Source: Sulfuricurvum sp.
GTDB lineage: Bacteria > Campylobacterota > Campylobacteria > Campylobacterales > Sulfurimonadaceae
Direction: 5' to 3'
NCBI RefSeq assembly: GCF_023229695.1
Contig: NZ_JALNYS010000003.1
Coordinates: 124,001-188,000, forward strand
Length of the DNA stretch: 64,000 nt
The notes beneath the pieces are model-generated. The model worked only from the letters and a program-made list of their open reading frames with translations. It was not told where the DNA came from and made no database searches. The position numbers were made by a program, and so were the translations under genes. This document shows, piece after piece, positions 18,218 to 27,090 of the stretch. How positions within the stretch are numbered: position 1 is the stretch's first letter; every line of letters begins with the position of its first letter.

Positions 18218-19717
18218 TTAAAATTCCTGACTATATTTTTTTATATCATAAGCGCACAGCAATTTTTTATAATTCGATGTTGTTTTGTCTTCTGCATTAA
18301 TTAAATAAATTTCAGCATCTTTTATGTCAATATTATCATTCATTATTCCCCATAAAATTGAATTTGCTTTATTACTAATTGATATATTTTCATCATTAAT
18401 TATTTCATCAATTGTCTTATGGTCATGGTGAAGCGAAAAAGCAATTTTCTCAACGGCATTAGAAATATTTCTATCTTGATTTTCTTTAAATTCGGAATAT
18501 CTGGTAATTTTTTGATTTATTTTATAAAAGCCATAAATTGGAAAATACTGATTTTTACTAACAGTTTGTTTGTCAATTAGAGATAATAGCTGGCTGTTCT
18601 CATCGCTGATTATTTTAAAATAATCAGCAATCATTTCGTTAATTGTTTGATACTCATATTTAATTGTTTTACTTGAACCAATTGCCAATACTTTATCGGA
18701 ATTTTTCAAACTGTTCAAATCTTCTGTAATACTAACTTTTATATCTCCACCCGCATATATTTCCTTAACTATATTCTGTACTTTTTTTACATCCATAGCT
18801 GATATCGGTAAATTTAAATCTGACAATGTTTCATAAATTAATTCAAAATTATCTGTTTTTAGTTTATTAATTCTTATTATTGTGTCATCCATATTAATAT
18901 CATAATCACTAACAATATTATTTTCAGAATTTTCTTCATATTCAATCAATAAAAAATTGCTCTTTATTTTGTTAGCTAATTCAGATTTTGGATTGATATA
19001 AGAAAAAATCGTTTTCAATATTTTTTTTATATTAGTATCTTCGATACTATATCCTAAAAATATTATTGGATTATGTATGAATAATGAAAGCAATTGCGCT
19101 CTAATCAAATCATATTCTTTATCAAATTTATGATAATCATTACCTGTAATAATTATATTTTCAATATTTGATATACATCCATGTATTTTATAGACTGAGC
19201 CATACGGATTACTTAATAAGATATCATTGCCTATTAATGGTGTAAATTCAAATGTTTTTTCTATAAATTCATCATAATTTGTTGTAATTATTGAACCAAT
19301 ATTCTTTCTAATCTTCTTAAAGATTTCTACTTCTTTTAGCTTTTCTTCCTTGATTTCTATCGAATTTAATATCATTGAAATATATATTTTAAATCGACTA
19401 ATATTTTTATCTTCTTTCATATATGCGTAAAATTTATCATTTACTTCTTTGAAACTACCATTTCTATCTTTTTCTAATTCAACATTAAAATCATTTTCTA
19501 AAAGTAAAGCAATTTGTGCAAAATCATATTTACCATTTATATAACATTTTGATTTCAAATCCAAGTAGTATTCATCATTATTTCGTAATGCTTGAGCAAT
19601 ATAAGAAAGTAAATCATCCCAATTGTAAGATTGCTTAAGATACCTAAGACTAATACCAGTACCAATAAACAAAACAGGATGATTCCTATATTTTAATATA
19701 AATTCATTAATGTCCAT
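18218..19717 (-). CDS. SIR2-domain protein within type I RM operon
   Basis: A 499-residue protein with an N-terminal SIR2-like (NAD-binding) domain. Visible are FIGTGIS (residues 18-23, nucleotide loop), ITTNYDEFIEKTF with Asn147, VYKIHGCI with His179, and IIFLGYSIEDTNI at about 218-230. The Asn and His correspond to the residues needed for NAD cleavage in SIR2-type defence proteins, so activity is plausible. The C-terminal half (about 290-499) matches nothing I know. The DNA is far richer in A+T than the hsd genes around it. It begins 15 bases after hsdR (Shine-Dalgarno GAGGTT) and ends with no gap before hsdM, so it is a full member of the operon. A phage-defence role by NAD depletion is inference. 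Confidence 0.8.
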   Translation of the reverse strand: MDINEFILKYRNHPVLFIGTGISLRYLKQSYNWDDLLSYIAQALRNNDEYYLDLKSKCYINGKYDFAQIALLLENDFNVELEKDRNGSFKEVNDKFYAYMKEDKNISRFKIYISMILNSIEIKEEKLKEVEIFKKIRKNIGSIITTNYDEFIEKTFEFTPLIGNDILLSNPYGSVYKIHGCISNIENIIITGNDYHKFDKEYDLIRAQLLSLFIHNPIIFLGYSIEDTNIKKILKTIFSYINPKSELANKIKSNFLLIEYEENSENNIVSDYDINMDDTIIRINKLKTDNFELIYETLSDLNLPISAMDVKKVQNIVKEIYAGGDIKVSITEDLNSLKNSDKVLAIGSSKTIKYEYQTINEMIADYFKIISDENSQLLSLIDKQTVSKNQYFPIYGFYKINQKITRYSEFKENQDRNISNAVEKIAFSLHHDHKTIDEIINDENISISNKANSILWGIMNDNIDIKDAEIYLINAEDKTTSNYKKLLCAYDIKKYSQEF

Positions 19718-19732
19718 TTTAACCTCTATTTT

Positions 19733-22117
19733 TCATCTATAAATCTCTTTCTGTAACTCAAGATACTCATTCCCCATCTGAGGTATCCCACCAAAATTGG
19801 ATGCTACCTCTCTAATAGTTCCCAATCCGCTCAAATCCACCAACTTACCGAGCTTGTCATCATCCAACTCTTTCACACCGTCTTTACGGTATCTATCCAA
19901 TATAAATTCGATAAATTGTTTTGCTTTTTCGTTGTGATATTTATCTATGAAATCGGAGTTTTCAACCGCTATAACTCTTTCATTACGGCTTTTGATATCC
20001 ATATTGAATGATAGATGCGCCAATACATCATAGATATCACTATCTTGTGCTTCAAATATCTGTTTTAGGTCATCCAGTTGAGATTCATCGATATTCATCT
20101 CTTTGAGTTTACCCAGTAAGTCTTTACGGTTTTTTGGATTACTCCATATTTCTCGCAAGCCCTCTTCATCATTGTAAAATTTCCCTAATACTCCAATGAG
20201 CAATTCCAAATAATCTTCGGTTTTGAGAGGGATACCGTCTTCACCGACATAGGTTGTTTCGATATTGATAACTTTTAGCTTTTTACCTCTGATATCAATG
20301 GTCACTTTTTCTTTGTAATTTTGATGATCTATGGATTCCGTGTCAAGCACGGAATGACGGGCATTATCATCTTCTTCTTTTATTTCTTTGTCATCCCGAA
20401 CTTGATTCGGGATCTCTTTTGCTTCTATGGGCAGGTCTTCTCCGTCCCATTTAGGGTCATAAAACAGATTCGTTGCCCCTACGAAGTCCATAATGGTAAA
20501 AAAGTCTTTCCCCTCATATACCCTCGTACCTCGTCCAATAATCTGTTTAAACTCGGTCATGGATTTTATCGGTACGGTCAATACAACATTTCTAACGTTT
20601 TTCGCATCGACACCCGTCGTGAGCATCTTCGATGATGTCAGAATGGTTGGGATATCTCTATCGTTGTTTTGAAACATTTCTAAAAAGTTTCTCCCTATGT
20701 CACCCTCATCCGATGTGACCCTGACACAATAGTTATTGTCTTTGATCGTTTTGAATTTATCGATTGCGATTTTCATATCGGATGCGTGGGATTGGTTGAC
20801 ACAGAAAATGATCGTTTTATCCATTGGGTTCATATTTTCTAAAATTGTTTTGGCTACCAACTCGGTTCGTTTAGGGATGACGATCTGTTTTTCGAACTGC
20901 TCTAGTGTAACGATTTGACTCTCTAGTTCACCTGTAATAATATCGTTAGGATCAAATCGGTACTCATCGATATTGGTCTGTATACGCTTCACTTTGTACG
21001 GTGTGAGAAATCCATCATTGATACCGTCTTTGAGAGAGTATTCGTAGACTGGATCACCAAAATATTCATACGTGTCCCCGTTATCATCCCGTTTAGGGGT
21101 AGCGGTTAATCCCAAATGAACGGCGGATTTAAAATGATTTAGTATCTCTCTCCAACTGCTATCATTATTGGCACTTCCTCTATGACACTCATCGATAATG
21201 ATCAAATCAAAAAAGTTATGGGGGTATTGTTTGTAATAGGCGGTTACATCATCTTCGGTATTGGCTTCATCCGATTTTCTCTCGGCTATGGATTGATAAA
21301 TAGCAAAAAAGACATTGGCATTTGTGGGGACTTTCCCCCCTCTTTTTTTAATCTCTTTACCGTTAATGCGTACACAATCTTTTTCCAATGGATTAAACGT
21401 ATTCATCGATTGATCGGCTAATACGTTTCTATCTGCTAAGAATAAAACTTTTGGTCTTCTATCACTTCCGTCTCGATTCCATTTGGATTGGAATAATCGA
21501 TACACGATTTGAAAAGAGATATAGGTTTTACCCGTACCCGTTGCGAGAGTGAGCAATACCCTATCATCCCCGTTCACTATTGCTTCAATCGTTTTTTGAA
21601 CCGCAATTTGTTGATAGAAACGGGGCTTCATTGACCCTTCGATATGAAAAGGATAGGTGATGATTGTTTCTTGTTTGGTTTGGGGCTGTCCGTATTTTCG
21701 CTCAAATAGTTCGGTTGGTGTTGGATAACTTTCGATCCATCTACCGTTACCCTCTTTCAATGAGTGTTCGTAAATTTTATGTCCGTTAGTGGTGTATACG
21801 TAATCGATACGGAGTTTTTCAGCGTAGTTAATAGATTGTTGTAATCCATCCAGTGGGTCTTTGTTTTCGGCTTTGGCTTCGATGATGGCTAGGTTGGTAT
21901 TTTTGTAGGTAAGGAGGTAATCCACAAAATATTGTTTACCTCTTTTGTTACCGATAAGTTTACGCCCGTCAGTGAAAAAATACTCTCTAACGATATGGGA
22001 TTCATTCCATTCGCTCTCTTTGATTCTTGGATCAATGAGTTTTGAACGAGTATCTGATTCAGAGAAGGCCATTAGCGATTCCACCACTTTGCTATAAGTA
22101 GTCACTATTCTAGCCAA
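19733..22117 (-). CDS. hsdR: Type I restriction enzyme HsdR subunit
   Basis: HsdR translocates and cuts unmethylated DNA. The 794-residue protein has an N-terminal nuclease domain (FVDYLL, then AIIEAKAENKDPLDGLQQ, the PD-(D/E)xK and QxxxY-side motifs). The helicase motor follows, with ATGTGKT, IIDECHRG, LTATPKRD and IIGRGTR. The layout and the C-terminal domain fit the EcoAI/EcoEI-like type. Around residues 570-605 it carries an in-frame palindromic repeat (PNQVRDDKE and ARHSVLDTES). The start appears to be TTG 22117, with no clear Shine-Dalgarno; a GTG four codons on is possible. It is the first gene of the RM operon. Confidence 0.94.
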   Translation of the reverse strand: MARIVTTYSKVVESLMAFSESDTRSKLIDPRIKESEWNESHIVREYFFTDGRKLIGNKRGKQYFVDYLLTYKNTNLAIIEAKAENKDPLDGLQQSINYAEKLRIDYVYTTNGHKIYEHSLKEGNGRWIESYPTPTELFERKYGQPQTKQETIITYPFHIEGSMKPRFYQQIAVQKTIEAIVNGDDRVLLTLATGTGKTYISFQIVYRLFQSKWNRDGSDRRPKVLFLADRNVLADQSMNTFNPLEKDCVRINGKEIKKRGGKVPTNANVFFAIYQSIAERKSDEANTEDDVTAYYKQYPHNFFDLIIIDECHRGSANNDSSWREILNHFKSAVHLGLTATPKRDDNGDTYEYFGDPVYEYSLKDGINDGFLTPYKVKRIQTNIDEYRFDPNDIITGELESQIVTLEQFEKQIVIPKRTELVAKTILENMNPMDKTIIFCVNQSHASDMKIAIDKFKTIKDNNYCVRVTSDEGDIGRNFLEMFQNNDRDIPTILTSSKMLTTGVDAKNVRNVVLTVPIKSMTEFKQIIGRGTRVYEGKDFFTIMDFVGATNLFYDPKWDGEDLPIEAKEIPNQVRDDKEIKEEDDNARHSVLDTESIDHQNYKEKVTIDIRGKKLKVINIETTYVGEDGIPLKTEDYLELLIGVLGKFYNDEEGLREIWSNPKNRKDLLGKLKEMNIDESQLDDLKQIFEAQDSDIYDVLAHLSFNMDIKSRNERVIAVENSDFIDKYHNEKAKQFIEFILDRYRKDGVKELDDDKLGKLVDLSGLGTIREVASNFGGIPQMGNEYLELQKEIYR
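20331..20415 (-). repeat. Palindromic element inside hsdR
   Basis: Hairpins ATTCCGTG/CACGGAAT and ATCCCGAA/TTCGGGAT are separated by about 40 bases and translated in frame. It belongs to the same family as the element in hsdS (16106-16175). It falls between the motor domain and the C-terminal domain, a place where an insertion could be tolerated. Confidence 0.88.
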
Positions 22118-22208
22118 AACAATATCAATTCAAAGTTTAAAAAATAAATATTTCCAAATAAAGAATAACTATAATTGTATAAAGAACATCAAGTATAAGA
22201 TAAAATTC

Positions 22209-22601
22209 CTATTTTAAAGCGTGTAATACAATCTCACCACGATAAAAGTTTTTGTCATTCGTTACAATCCGATCACTATGGCTTCTAAGAGCACAAACGT
22301 ATTGGAGCATATCAAAATCATCCTTATCTCCCATGAGACCCATCGCTTCTTTGATGGTATCGATATCGATAGCAATCACATCGATAAAGATCAATAACTT
22401 TTCAAGCTCTGCAATAATATTTTTGGAAGATAATTTTTTAGATGCAACGTAATAAACCGTTGTAAAAATATCGCAACTGGTGCACAGCTCACTACCGCTT
22501 ACGATAGCCTCTTTCACAAATTCACGAGTTATTTCTATATTACCACGATCACTATCGATGAGATCAAGGATAATATTAGCGTCTAAAAAATACTTAGCCA
22601 T
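22209..22601 (-). CDS. PIN-domain toxin (VapC-like)
   Basis: A 130-residue PIN-domain protein, likely an RNase toxin. The first acidic residue is in FLDANIILDLID, the central part is FTTVYYVASKKL, and later acidic residues lie in GDKDDFDMLQYVCAL and RIVTNDKNF, which matches the D-E-D-D layout. It overlaps the antitoxin by eight bases, with the antitoxin first. Confidence 0.85.
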   Translation of the reverse strand: MAKYFLDANIILDLIDSDRGNIEITREFVKEAIVSGSELCTSCDIFTTVYYVASKKLSSKNIIAELEKLLIFIDVIAIDIDTIKEAMGLMGDKDDFDMLQYVCALRSHSDRIVTNDKNFYRGEIVLHALK

Positions 22602-22845
22602 TGCCCATCTCTGTTTTTAAATCATTAAAGTCTTTCCCGCCCAATGAAAATGAACCAAGTTCAGATAAAGCAGCAAGCTTATGTTCAATTTTACCTGCTT
22701 GGGCTTCTTTGATAAGGGTCCGATATCTTTCAATATCAATTACAACAGCGAAAGGCTTCTCACGTTTTGTGATAATGATATCTTCGTGTTTAAGATTATC
22801 GAGCAGATGAGTTTGTTGCTTAAGTTGAGTTGCTGAAATGTTCAT
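22594..22845 (-). CDS. Phd/YefM-type antitoxin
   Basis: An 83-residue protein with the Phd/YefM N-terminal DNA-binding pattern (MNISATQLKQQTHLLDNLKHEDIIIT, then KREKPFAVVIDIERYRTLI). The C-terminal tail would wrap the PIN toxin encoded just downstream. A Shine-Dalgarno AAAAGGAG lies six to seven bases before the ATG. Regulation of the pair by self-binding is usual for the family. Confidence 0.82.
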   Translation of the reverse strand: MNISATQLKQQTHLLDNLKHEDIIITKREKPFAVVIDIERYRTLIKEAQAGKIEHKLAALSELGSFSLGGKDFNDLKTEMGNG

Positions 22846-23010
22846 CTTAACTCCTTTTGTCTATTTATATCATTATACCTTTTAAACGATTGTATATCAA
22901 CAATTATTTTAAATAGCCAAGTTCAGTCCAATTGTCCTATCAAATACTTTACGCTTAAACGTGACAGTTTTATGAAACTACTTCACCCGATTGACAGGGC
23001 GGAAAGCGTT

Positions 23011-23038
23011 AAAAAAAGGACACCTGCGTGTCGTTTTT
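23011..23038. terminator. Possible bidirectional terminator hairpin
   Basis: GACAC/GTGTC stem with loop CTGC, flanked by seven A on the left and five T on the right. The stem is short, so the call is tentative. It overlaps the GTG proposed as the start of the next gene. Confidence 0.35.
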
Positions 23039-23255
23039 AGCTTGTAGCGAGGCATCTGTTGAGTTAAACGAAACCGATGTCACAGGTGTGAAGAGCAATC
23101 GCTATATTGAGATTACCGCACGACCGATTGATCCGGAGTTCGAACGTAAAAAAGAAGAGTACGCCCAAGCACTTCGCAAAGTCGAAGCGGGTAATAGCTA
23201 TTCTATAAACGAAAGTTTTTGGGATAAAATGCACGCATCCATCGAAGCCGTTTAA
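23028..23255 (+). CDS. Probable antitoxin of ParE-like pair, start uncertain
   Basis: An open frame of 75 codons ending five bases before the ParE-like toxin. The C-terminal half is charged and helical (DPEFERKKEEYAQALRKVEAGNSYSINESFWDKMH), as in antitoxins, but I do not recognise a family. The first possible start is a GTG inside a hairpin, and the N-terminal 25 residues look arbitrary. The 5' part may be lost, which fits the broken toxin beside it. Confidence 0.45.
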   Translation: MSFLACSEASVELNETDVTGVKSNRYIEITARPIDPEFERKKEEYAQALRKVEAGNSYSINESFWDKMHASIEAV

Positions 23256-23260
23256 TCGCA

Positions 23261-23661
23261 ATGCAAAGAAGCGAAAAAATCGCCGAAGATTTGGAAAAAA
23301 TCCTCATCTATATTGCCAAAGACTCTAAACCCTCAGCTCATCGATTCGTTAACGAACTGTACGAAACGCTTTATCGTATTGAACCCTATCTCTACAAATA
23401 CTGTAAATCCATCTATTTTGACGACGAAACGATCAGAGATTGTATTTTCAAGGGGTATGTGGTGCCTTATACCAAACTTCATTAACTAAGTATACTCTCG
23501 TCATTCCGTGCTACGACACGGAATCTAATGCAAGAGATGGATCCCGTATCAAGTACGGGATGACAAAATGCGTATATACAGTTAAAGATAGACGGTATTA
23601 TAAAATCTCCGATACCAAAATAATTTTATTGGGAATAACAAAATATCGTAGAGGTTTGTAA
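23261..23661 (+). pseudogene. ParE/RelE-like toxin broken by 127-bp repeat
   Basis: The first 70 codons read as a ParE-type toxin (KIAEDLEKILIYIAKDSKPSAHRFVNELYETL, then RDCIFKGYVVPY). At VVPY the frame runs into the 127-bp element and stops at a TAA there. Beyond the element, in another frame, YKISDTKIILLGITKYRRGL is exactly the expected ParE C-terminus. Removing the repeat would rebuild one gene of about 90 codons. The toxin is therefore disrupted and probably inactive. Confidence 0.8.
23469..23595 (+). repeat. 127-bp palindromic element, copy inside ParE-like gene
   Basis: It matches 1519-1645 over its full length with three base differences (near its 11th, 20th and 57th positions). Its flanks are TTAT on the left and TATTATA on the right. 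A short target duplication such as TAT is possible but not proven. Confidence 0.92.
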
Positions 23662-23684
23662 GCCGATTTTTCTAGGGAGGAGCG

Positions 23685-25328
23685 TTAAAAAAGTCGTCTA
23701 TCATCCCCTAGTGGCTTTTCACGCCGGTACAGCGGCAGTATCACCGTAAAGACGGCACCTTCGTCATCATTATTTGCCGTGATGGTCCCTCCGTGTTCGT
23801 GAACAATCGATTGGGCGATATTCAGACCGATTCCCATCCCCGAATAGGTTTTAGAGCTGACGAACGGTTCGAAAATGGTCGGGAGGATATTTTCATCGAT
23901 CCCTCTGGCGTTATCGTGAAAAGCGATTTCAATATTTCCCCCATTAAGGGCGATATTGATTTTTATCCACCGTTGGTCAAAAGGCTTTTTGCAGTTTAGA
24001 AATTCGTCTGAAGCGTTATTGAGGATAATAATCCAGACCTGCTCCAGTTTCTCTTTGATGGCCAGAACATCATACGTGTACGCATCGCAGGCAAGATCCA
24101 GATCAAACACAACGCCGTTGACATAGATGGGGGAGAGATGTTTCGTCCGATTGTAAACCATGCGGGCCGCGTAGATCAGCGTCGAGAAAAGATTGCTGAC
24201 CTCTTTGTTTCCCGACCCTTTTTTGGTGAATTCCCGTGTTGCATCGATAATATTGCCGATTCGGCGCAGCCCCTCCTCGATGCTCTCCATATTCTCCAAT
24301 AATTCCGATTTGGACGGAGAATCACCGATCGTATCCAGCTCCATTCGCATCAGTTCGACATTCCCTTTGATATAGGTCAGCGGCGTGTTGATTTCATGGG
24401 TGATCCCCGCAGCCAGTTTTCCGATCGAAGCGAGTTTGATCTGCCCTTCACGCTCTTCACGTATCCGTTCAAGCTCTGAAATATCATTGAGGATAACGAT
24501 ATAGCGCTCTTCGCTATTACGGCGATCCACAAGCCAGTCATCATGGTGCAGCATGTTACGCGCACTCATACTGAATAGATAGTACCGGTTATCACGGATA
24601 ACTTTGAGCTTGTAACTTCGCTCTTTACTTCCCAAAAGCATTGCAAACCATTGGGAGGGATTATAGGCATTTAAGAAATGGCTATCATTTAACTCAGGGA
24701 CAAAGGGGATCAAAAAAGTAAAATCGTTTTTAAGGGGAAAGGTGAGACATAGAGGGGCAAAAAAGTCGCACCAGGCCTGATTGGTATCTGAAATCTCCCC
24801 TATGCTGTTGAAAACACAGATCAAATCGGGGGTCGAATCCAAAATTGCGCGGGTATATCTCTCTTTGATCTGAAGCGCACGGGTTCTCTCTTCTACTTTG
24901 CGTTCCAGCACATTGTTCAGCTGGCTTAACTCCTCTTCTTTACGGAGGTAATTGAGATAGAGGTTCAGTTGGGAGTTCACCCGGATAACCAGTTCCGTCT
25001 TATCAAACGGTTTGGCAATAAAATCGCTGATCCCCGAGGTAAGCGCTTTGACCTTCTCATCATGGGTACTGAGGGCACTGACCATCAGAATGGGGATTTC
25101 ATTCGTCCGAGGATCGTTTCGGAGGATTCTAATCGCTTCAAAACCGTCCATGACCGGCATCAACGCATCCATCAAAATCAGGTGGGGAAGCTCTTTAAAG
25201 GCGATCTCAACCCCTTCCTGTCCATTTTCGGCTTCAAAGAATTCATAATCGCCGTTTCGCCGTAAAATCGCCACGGCAGCAAACCGTGTCTCCTCCAGAT
25301 CATCGACGATCAGAATTTTCGGTTTCAT
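23685..25328 (-). CDS. Response regulator-histidine kinase
   Basis: A soluble 547-residue protein. Residues 1-125 are a receiver domain (ILIVDD, LMDALMPVMDG with the phospho-Asp, FIAKPF). A coiled coil at 125-155 (QLNNVLERKVEERTRALQIKE) and a PAS-like domain at about 155-290 follow. Residues 300-535 are the kinase: H-box GKLAAGITHEINTPLTYIKG, N-box IILNNASDEFLN, and GMGIGLNIAQSIVHEHGG. It is the last gene of the signalling operon and overlaps the preceding receiver gene by one base (TAATG). Confidence 0.9.
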   Translation of the reverse strand: MKPKILIVDDLEETRFAAVAILRRNGDYEFFEAENGQEGVEIAFKELPHLILMDALMPVMDGFEAIRILRNDPRTNEIPILMVSALSTHDEKVKALTSGISDFIAKPFDKTELVIRVNSQLNLYLNYLRKEEELSQLNNVLERKVEERTRALQIKERYTRAILDSTPDLICVFNSIGEISDTNQAWCDFFAPLCLTFPLKNDFTFLIPFVPELNDSHFLNAYNPSQWFAMLLGSKERSYKLKVIRDNRYYLFSMSARNMLHHDDWLVDRRNSEERYIVILNDISELERIREEREGQIKLASIGKLAAGITHEINTPLTYIKGNVELMRMELDTIGDSPSKSELLENMESIEEGLRRIGNIIDATREFTKKGSGNKEVSNLFSTLIYAARMVYNRTKHLSPIYVNGVVFDLDLACDAYTYDVLAIKEKLEQVWIIILNNASDEFLNCKKPFDQRWIKINIALNGGNIEIAFHDNARGIDENILPTIFEPFVSSKTYSGMGIGLNIAQSIVHEHGGTITANNDDEGAVFTVILPLYRREKPLGDDRRLF

Positions 25329-25699
25329 TAACGATTATTTAGAACCAGGGTTATCTTCTCATCGATCTCGTGCAGGGAAGCAAAAGGCTTCGTGACATAC
25401 TGTTTCGCACCGTATTTATGGCTTTTCAGCACCCTCTCCAACGTCGAATAGGCCGTCATCATAATCACTTCGGCAGGATTGTCGGTCGCTTTGAATTTTT
25501 CGAGAAATTCGATACCGTCCATCTGCGGCATCATAATATCCAAGAGGACGACATCCACCTCGAAATTTCCCGATAATACTCTAAGGGCATGTACCGGATC
25601 GGTAAACGTCTGCACTTTGTATTTTCCCGTTTTCATCAGAAATTTTTCCAATAACGTAAGAATTTCGCGTTCATCGTCAATTATGGCAACCGTTTTCAT
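25328..25699 (-). CDS. Single-domain response regulator
   Basis: A 123-residue receiver domain without an output domain: AIIDDEREI, VVLLDIMMPQMDGIEFL (phospho-Asp), MMTAYST, and QYVTKPF. It would act as a phosphate shuttle or CheY-like protein. It overlaps the chemoreceptor gene by four bases (ATGA) and the regulator-kinase by one, so it lies in the middle of a coupled operon. Confidence 0.92.
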   Translation of the reverse strand: MKTVAIIDDEREILTLLEKFLMKTGKYKVQTFTDPVHALRVLSGNFEVDVVLLDIMMPQMDGIEFLEKFKATDNPAEVIMMTAYSTLERVLKSHKYGAKQYVTKPFASLHEIDEKITLVLNNR

Positions 25700-27036
25700 T
25701 TTAATCCTTTGAGGTCAAAAAGTTTCACTTTGGCTTCGTTCATCATCATTTGCGCTTTCTCTTCCAACAAAACGTCCAGTGTTTTAAACACTCCGTTACT
25801 CGCCTCTTCGATCTTATCCACCATGGCTTCGATCTCGGCTTTCGAACACATCGCTTTATCCGAACCGCACTGTTCCGCCAGAAGATTGGCCTGAGTATGG
25901 ACGATGGCATGGGGAGATTCCAGTTTCGAATACGATTTGCACTGGCTGAACTCCTCTTTGCCGATCCCCCGTTCGTACCAATTTCCCAGTCGACATTCAT
26001 GATGGCTGATCGATTTAAACTCATGCGCTTCGCCAAAAATCATAGCATACAGATTGTTTTTGTAAACCACGTGATCGATTTTCGCCAGTGCGCCGAAAAT
26101 CTCGTCACTGATGTATTCCACTTCGTATGCCGCACGGTTTGCATTACGCTGAAATTCGGTCACCTTGGTTTTGAGCCGGTCAATCACCTCTTTGGTATCG
26201 GTGACAATCGTACTGATATCTCCGGTATTGGATTGGATCTGACTCGTCTCTTCTTGCATCGACTGAACGACTATGGTAATCTCTTTCGTCGCTTTTTGGG
26301 TTTTTTCGGCCAGATTGCGCACCTCATCGGCGACAACGGCAAACCCCCGTCCATGCACCCCTGCCCGCGCCGCTTCGATAGCCGCATTCAGGGCCAACAG
26401 ATTGGTTTGATCGGCGATATCTTCGATGAGGGTGATAACCGATGCGATTTCGCGGCTCCGCTCACTCAACGAATAGGTTGAATCGACCGCATGGGACATA
26501 TGGGTTGCCAGCACTTCCATATCGGTGGCCGAACGCTGGATCAGCTGTAACCCCTCCGTCGACTCATTCGAGGTCACGATCGTGTCATTTTTCATACTTT
26601 TCAGATTTTCCAAAAGTCTGGCAAATGTTTTTTGGGTCTCCTGAAATGCGGTTTTAATCGATGACTGATGCATGGAAAGCAAACGGCTCTCCTGCCCGTT
26701 GCGAACATCGGTTTTCATCATCGTATAGGCCGTGTAGTTCTCATTTTCCACGAAAAAATTTCGACGTTCCACTTTGGCGCTGCACCCTTCCAGAGCAATC
26801 GTCGAATTATTTTTGAGGAGTTCGGCGGAAAGGATGTAAAATTGCCCTTCATGCTCACGCGCTTTCGTATTGGCAAAAACGATATTTTTCCGGTTGTCCA
26901 TAATAATGAGACCTTCATCCATCGATACCAGGGCGGCTTCTTTATAAAAAGCAACCTCCTTACCCCGTTCCATCAGCTCCTTTCTAAGCGAATCGATCTC
27001 TTGTTGCATGGCAACTTTTTCTTTATTAAAAAACAT
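25696..27036 (-). CDS. Soluble chemoreceptor with CZB domain
   Basis: A 446-residue methyl-accepting chemotaxis protein with no membrane segment. A short coiled coil and a PAS-like sensor (ALVSMDEGLIIMDNRKNIVFANTKA) precede the signalling hairpin IADQTNLLALNAAIEAARAGVHGRGFAVVADEVRNLAEKT at about residues 205-245. The C-terminal part is a CZB zinc-binding domain, with HECRLGNWYERGIG and a following PHAIVHTQA, giving the His/Cys ligands. CZB domains in Helicobacter and E. coli respond to zinc or to oxidants such as hypochlorous acid. It shares an operon with two kinases and a receiver protein. Confidence 0.9.
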   Translation of the reverse strand: MFFNKEKVAMQQEIDSLRKELMERGKEVAFYKEAALVSMDEGLIIMDNRKNIVFANTKAREHEGQFYILSAELLKNNSTIALEGCSAKVERRNFFVENENYTAYTMMKTDVRNGQESRLLSMHQSSIKTAFQETQKTFARLLENLKSMKNDTIVTSNESTEGLQLIQRSATDMEVLATHMSHAVDSTYSLSERSREIASVITLIEDIADQTNLLALNAAIEAARAGVHGRGFAVVADEVRNLAEKTQKATKEITIVVQSMQEETSQIQSNTGDISTIVTDTKEVIDRLKTKVTEFQRNANRAAYEVEYISDEIFGALAKIDHVVYKNNLYAMIFGEAHEFKSISHHECRLGNWYERGIGKEEFSQCKSYSKLESPHAIVHTQANLLAEQCGSDKAMCSKAEIEAMVDKIEEASNGVFKTLDVLLEEKAQMMMNEAKVKLFDLKGLK

Positions 27037-27090
27037 CTATTAATTCTCCTCCACTGGCCTACTATTTAGGTAAGATGATTTTATCGGGTA

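Noticed and set aside
15447..23680. Integrative element at the initiator tRNA
   Set aside because: No integrase, excision gene or direct repeat of the tRNA end was found near 23680. The region is called an accessory island only.
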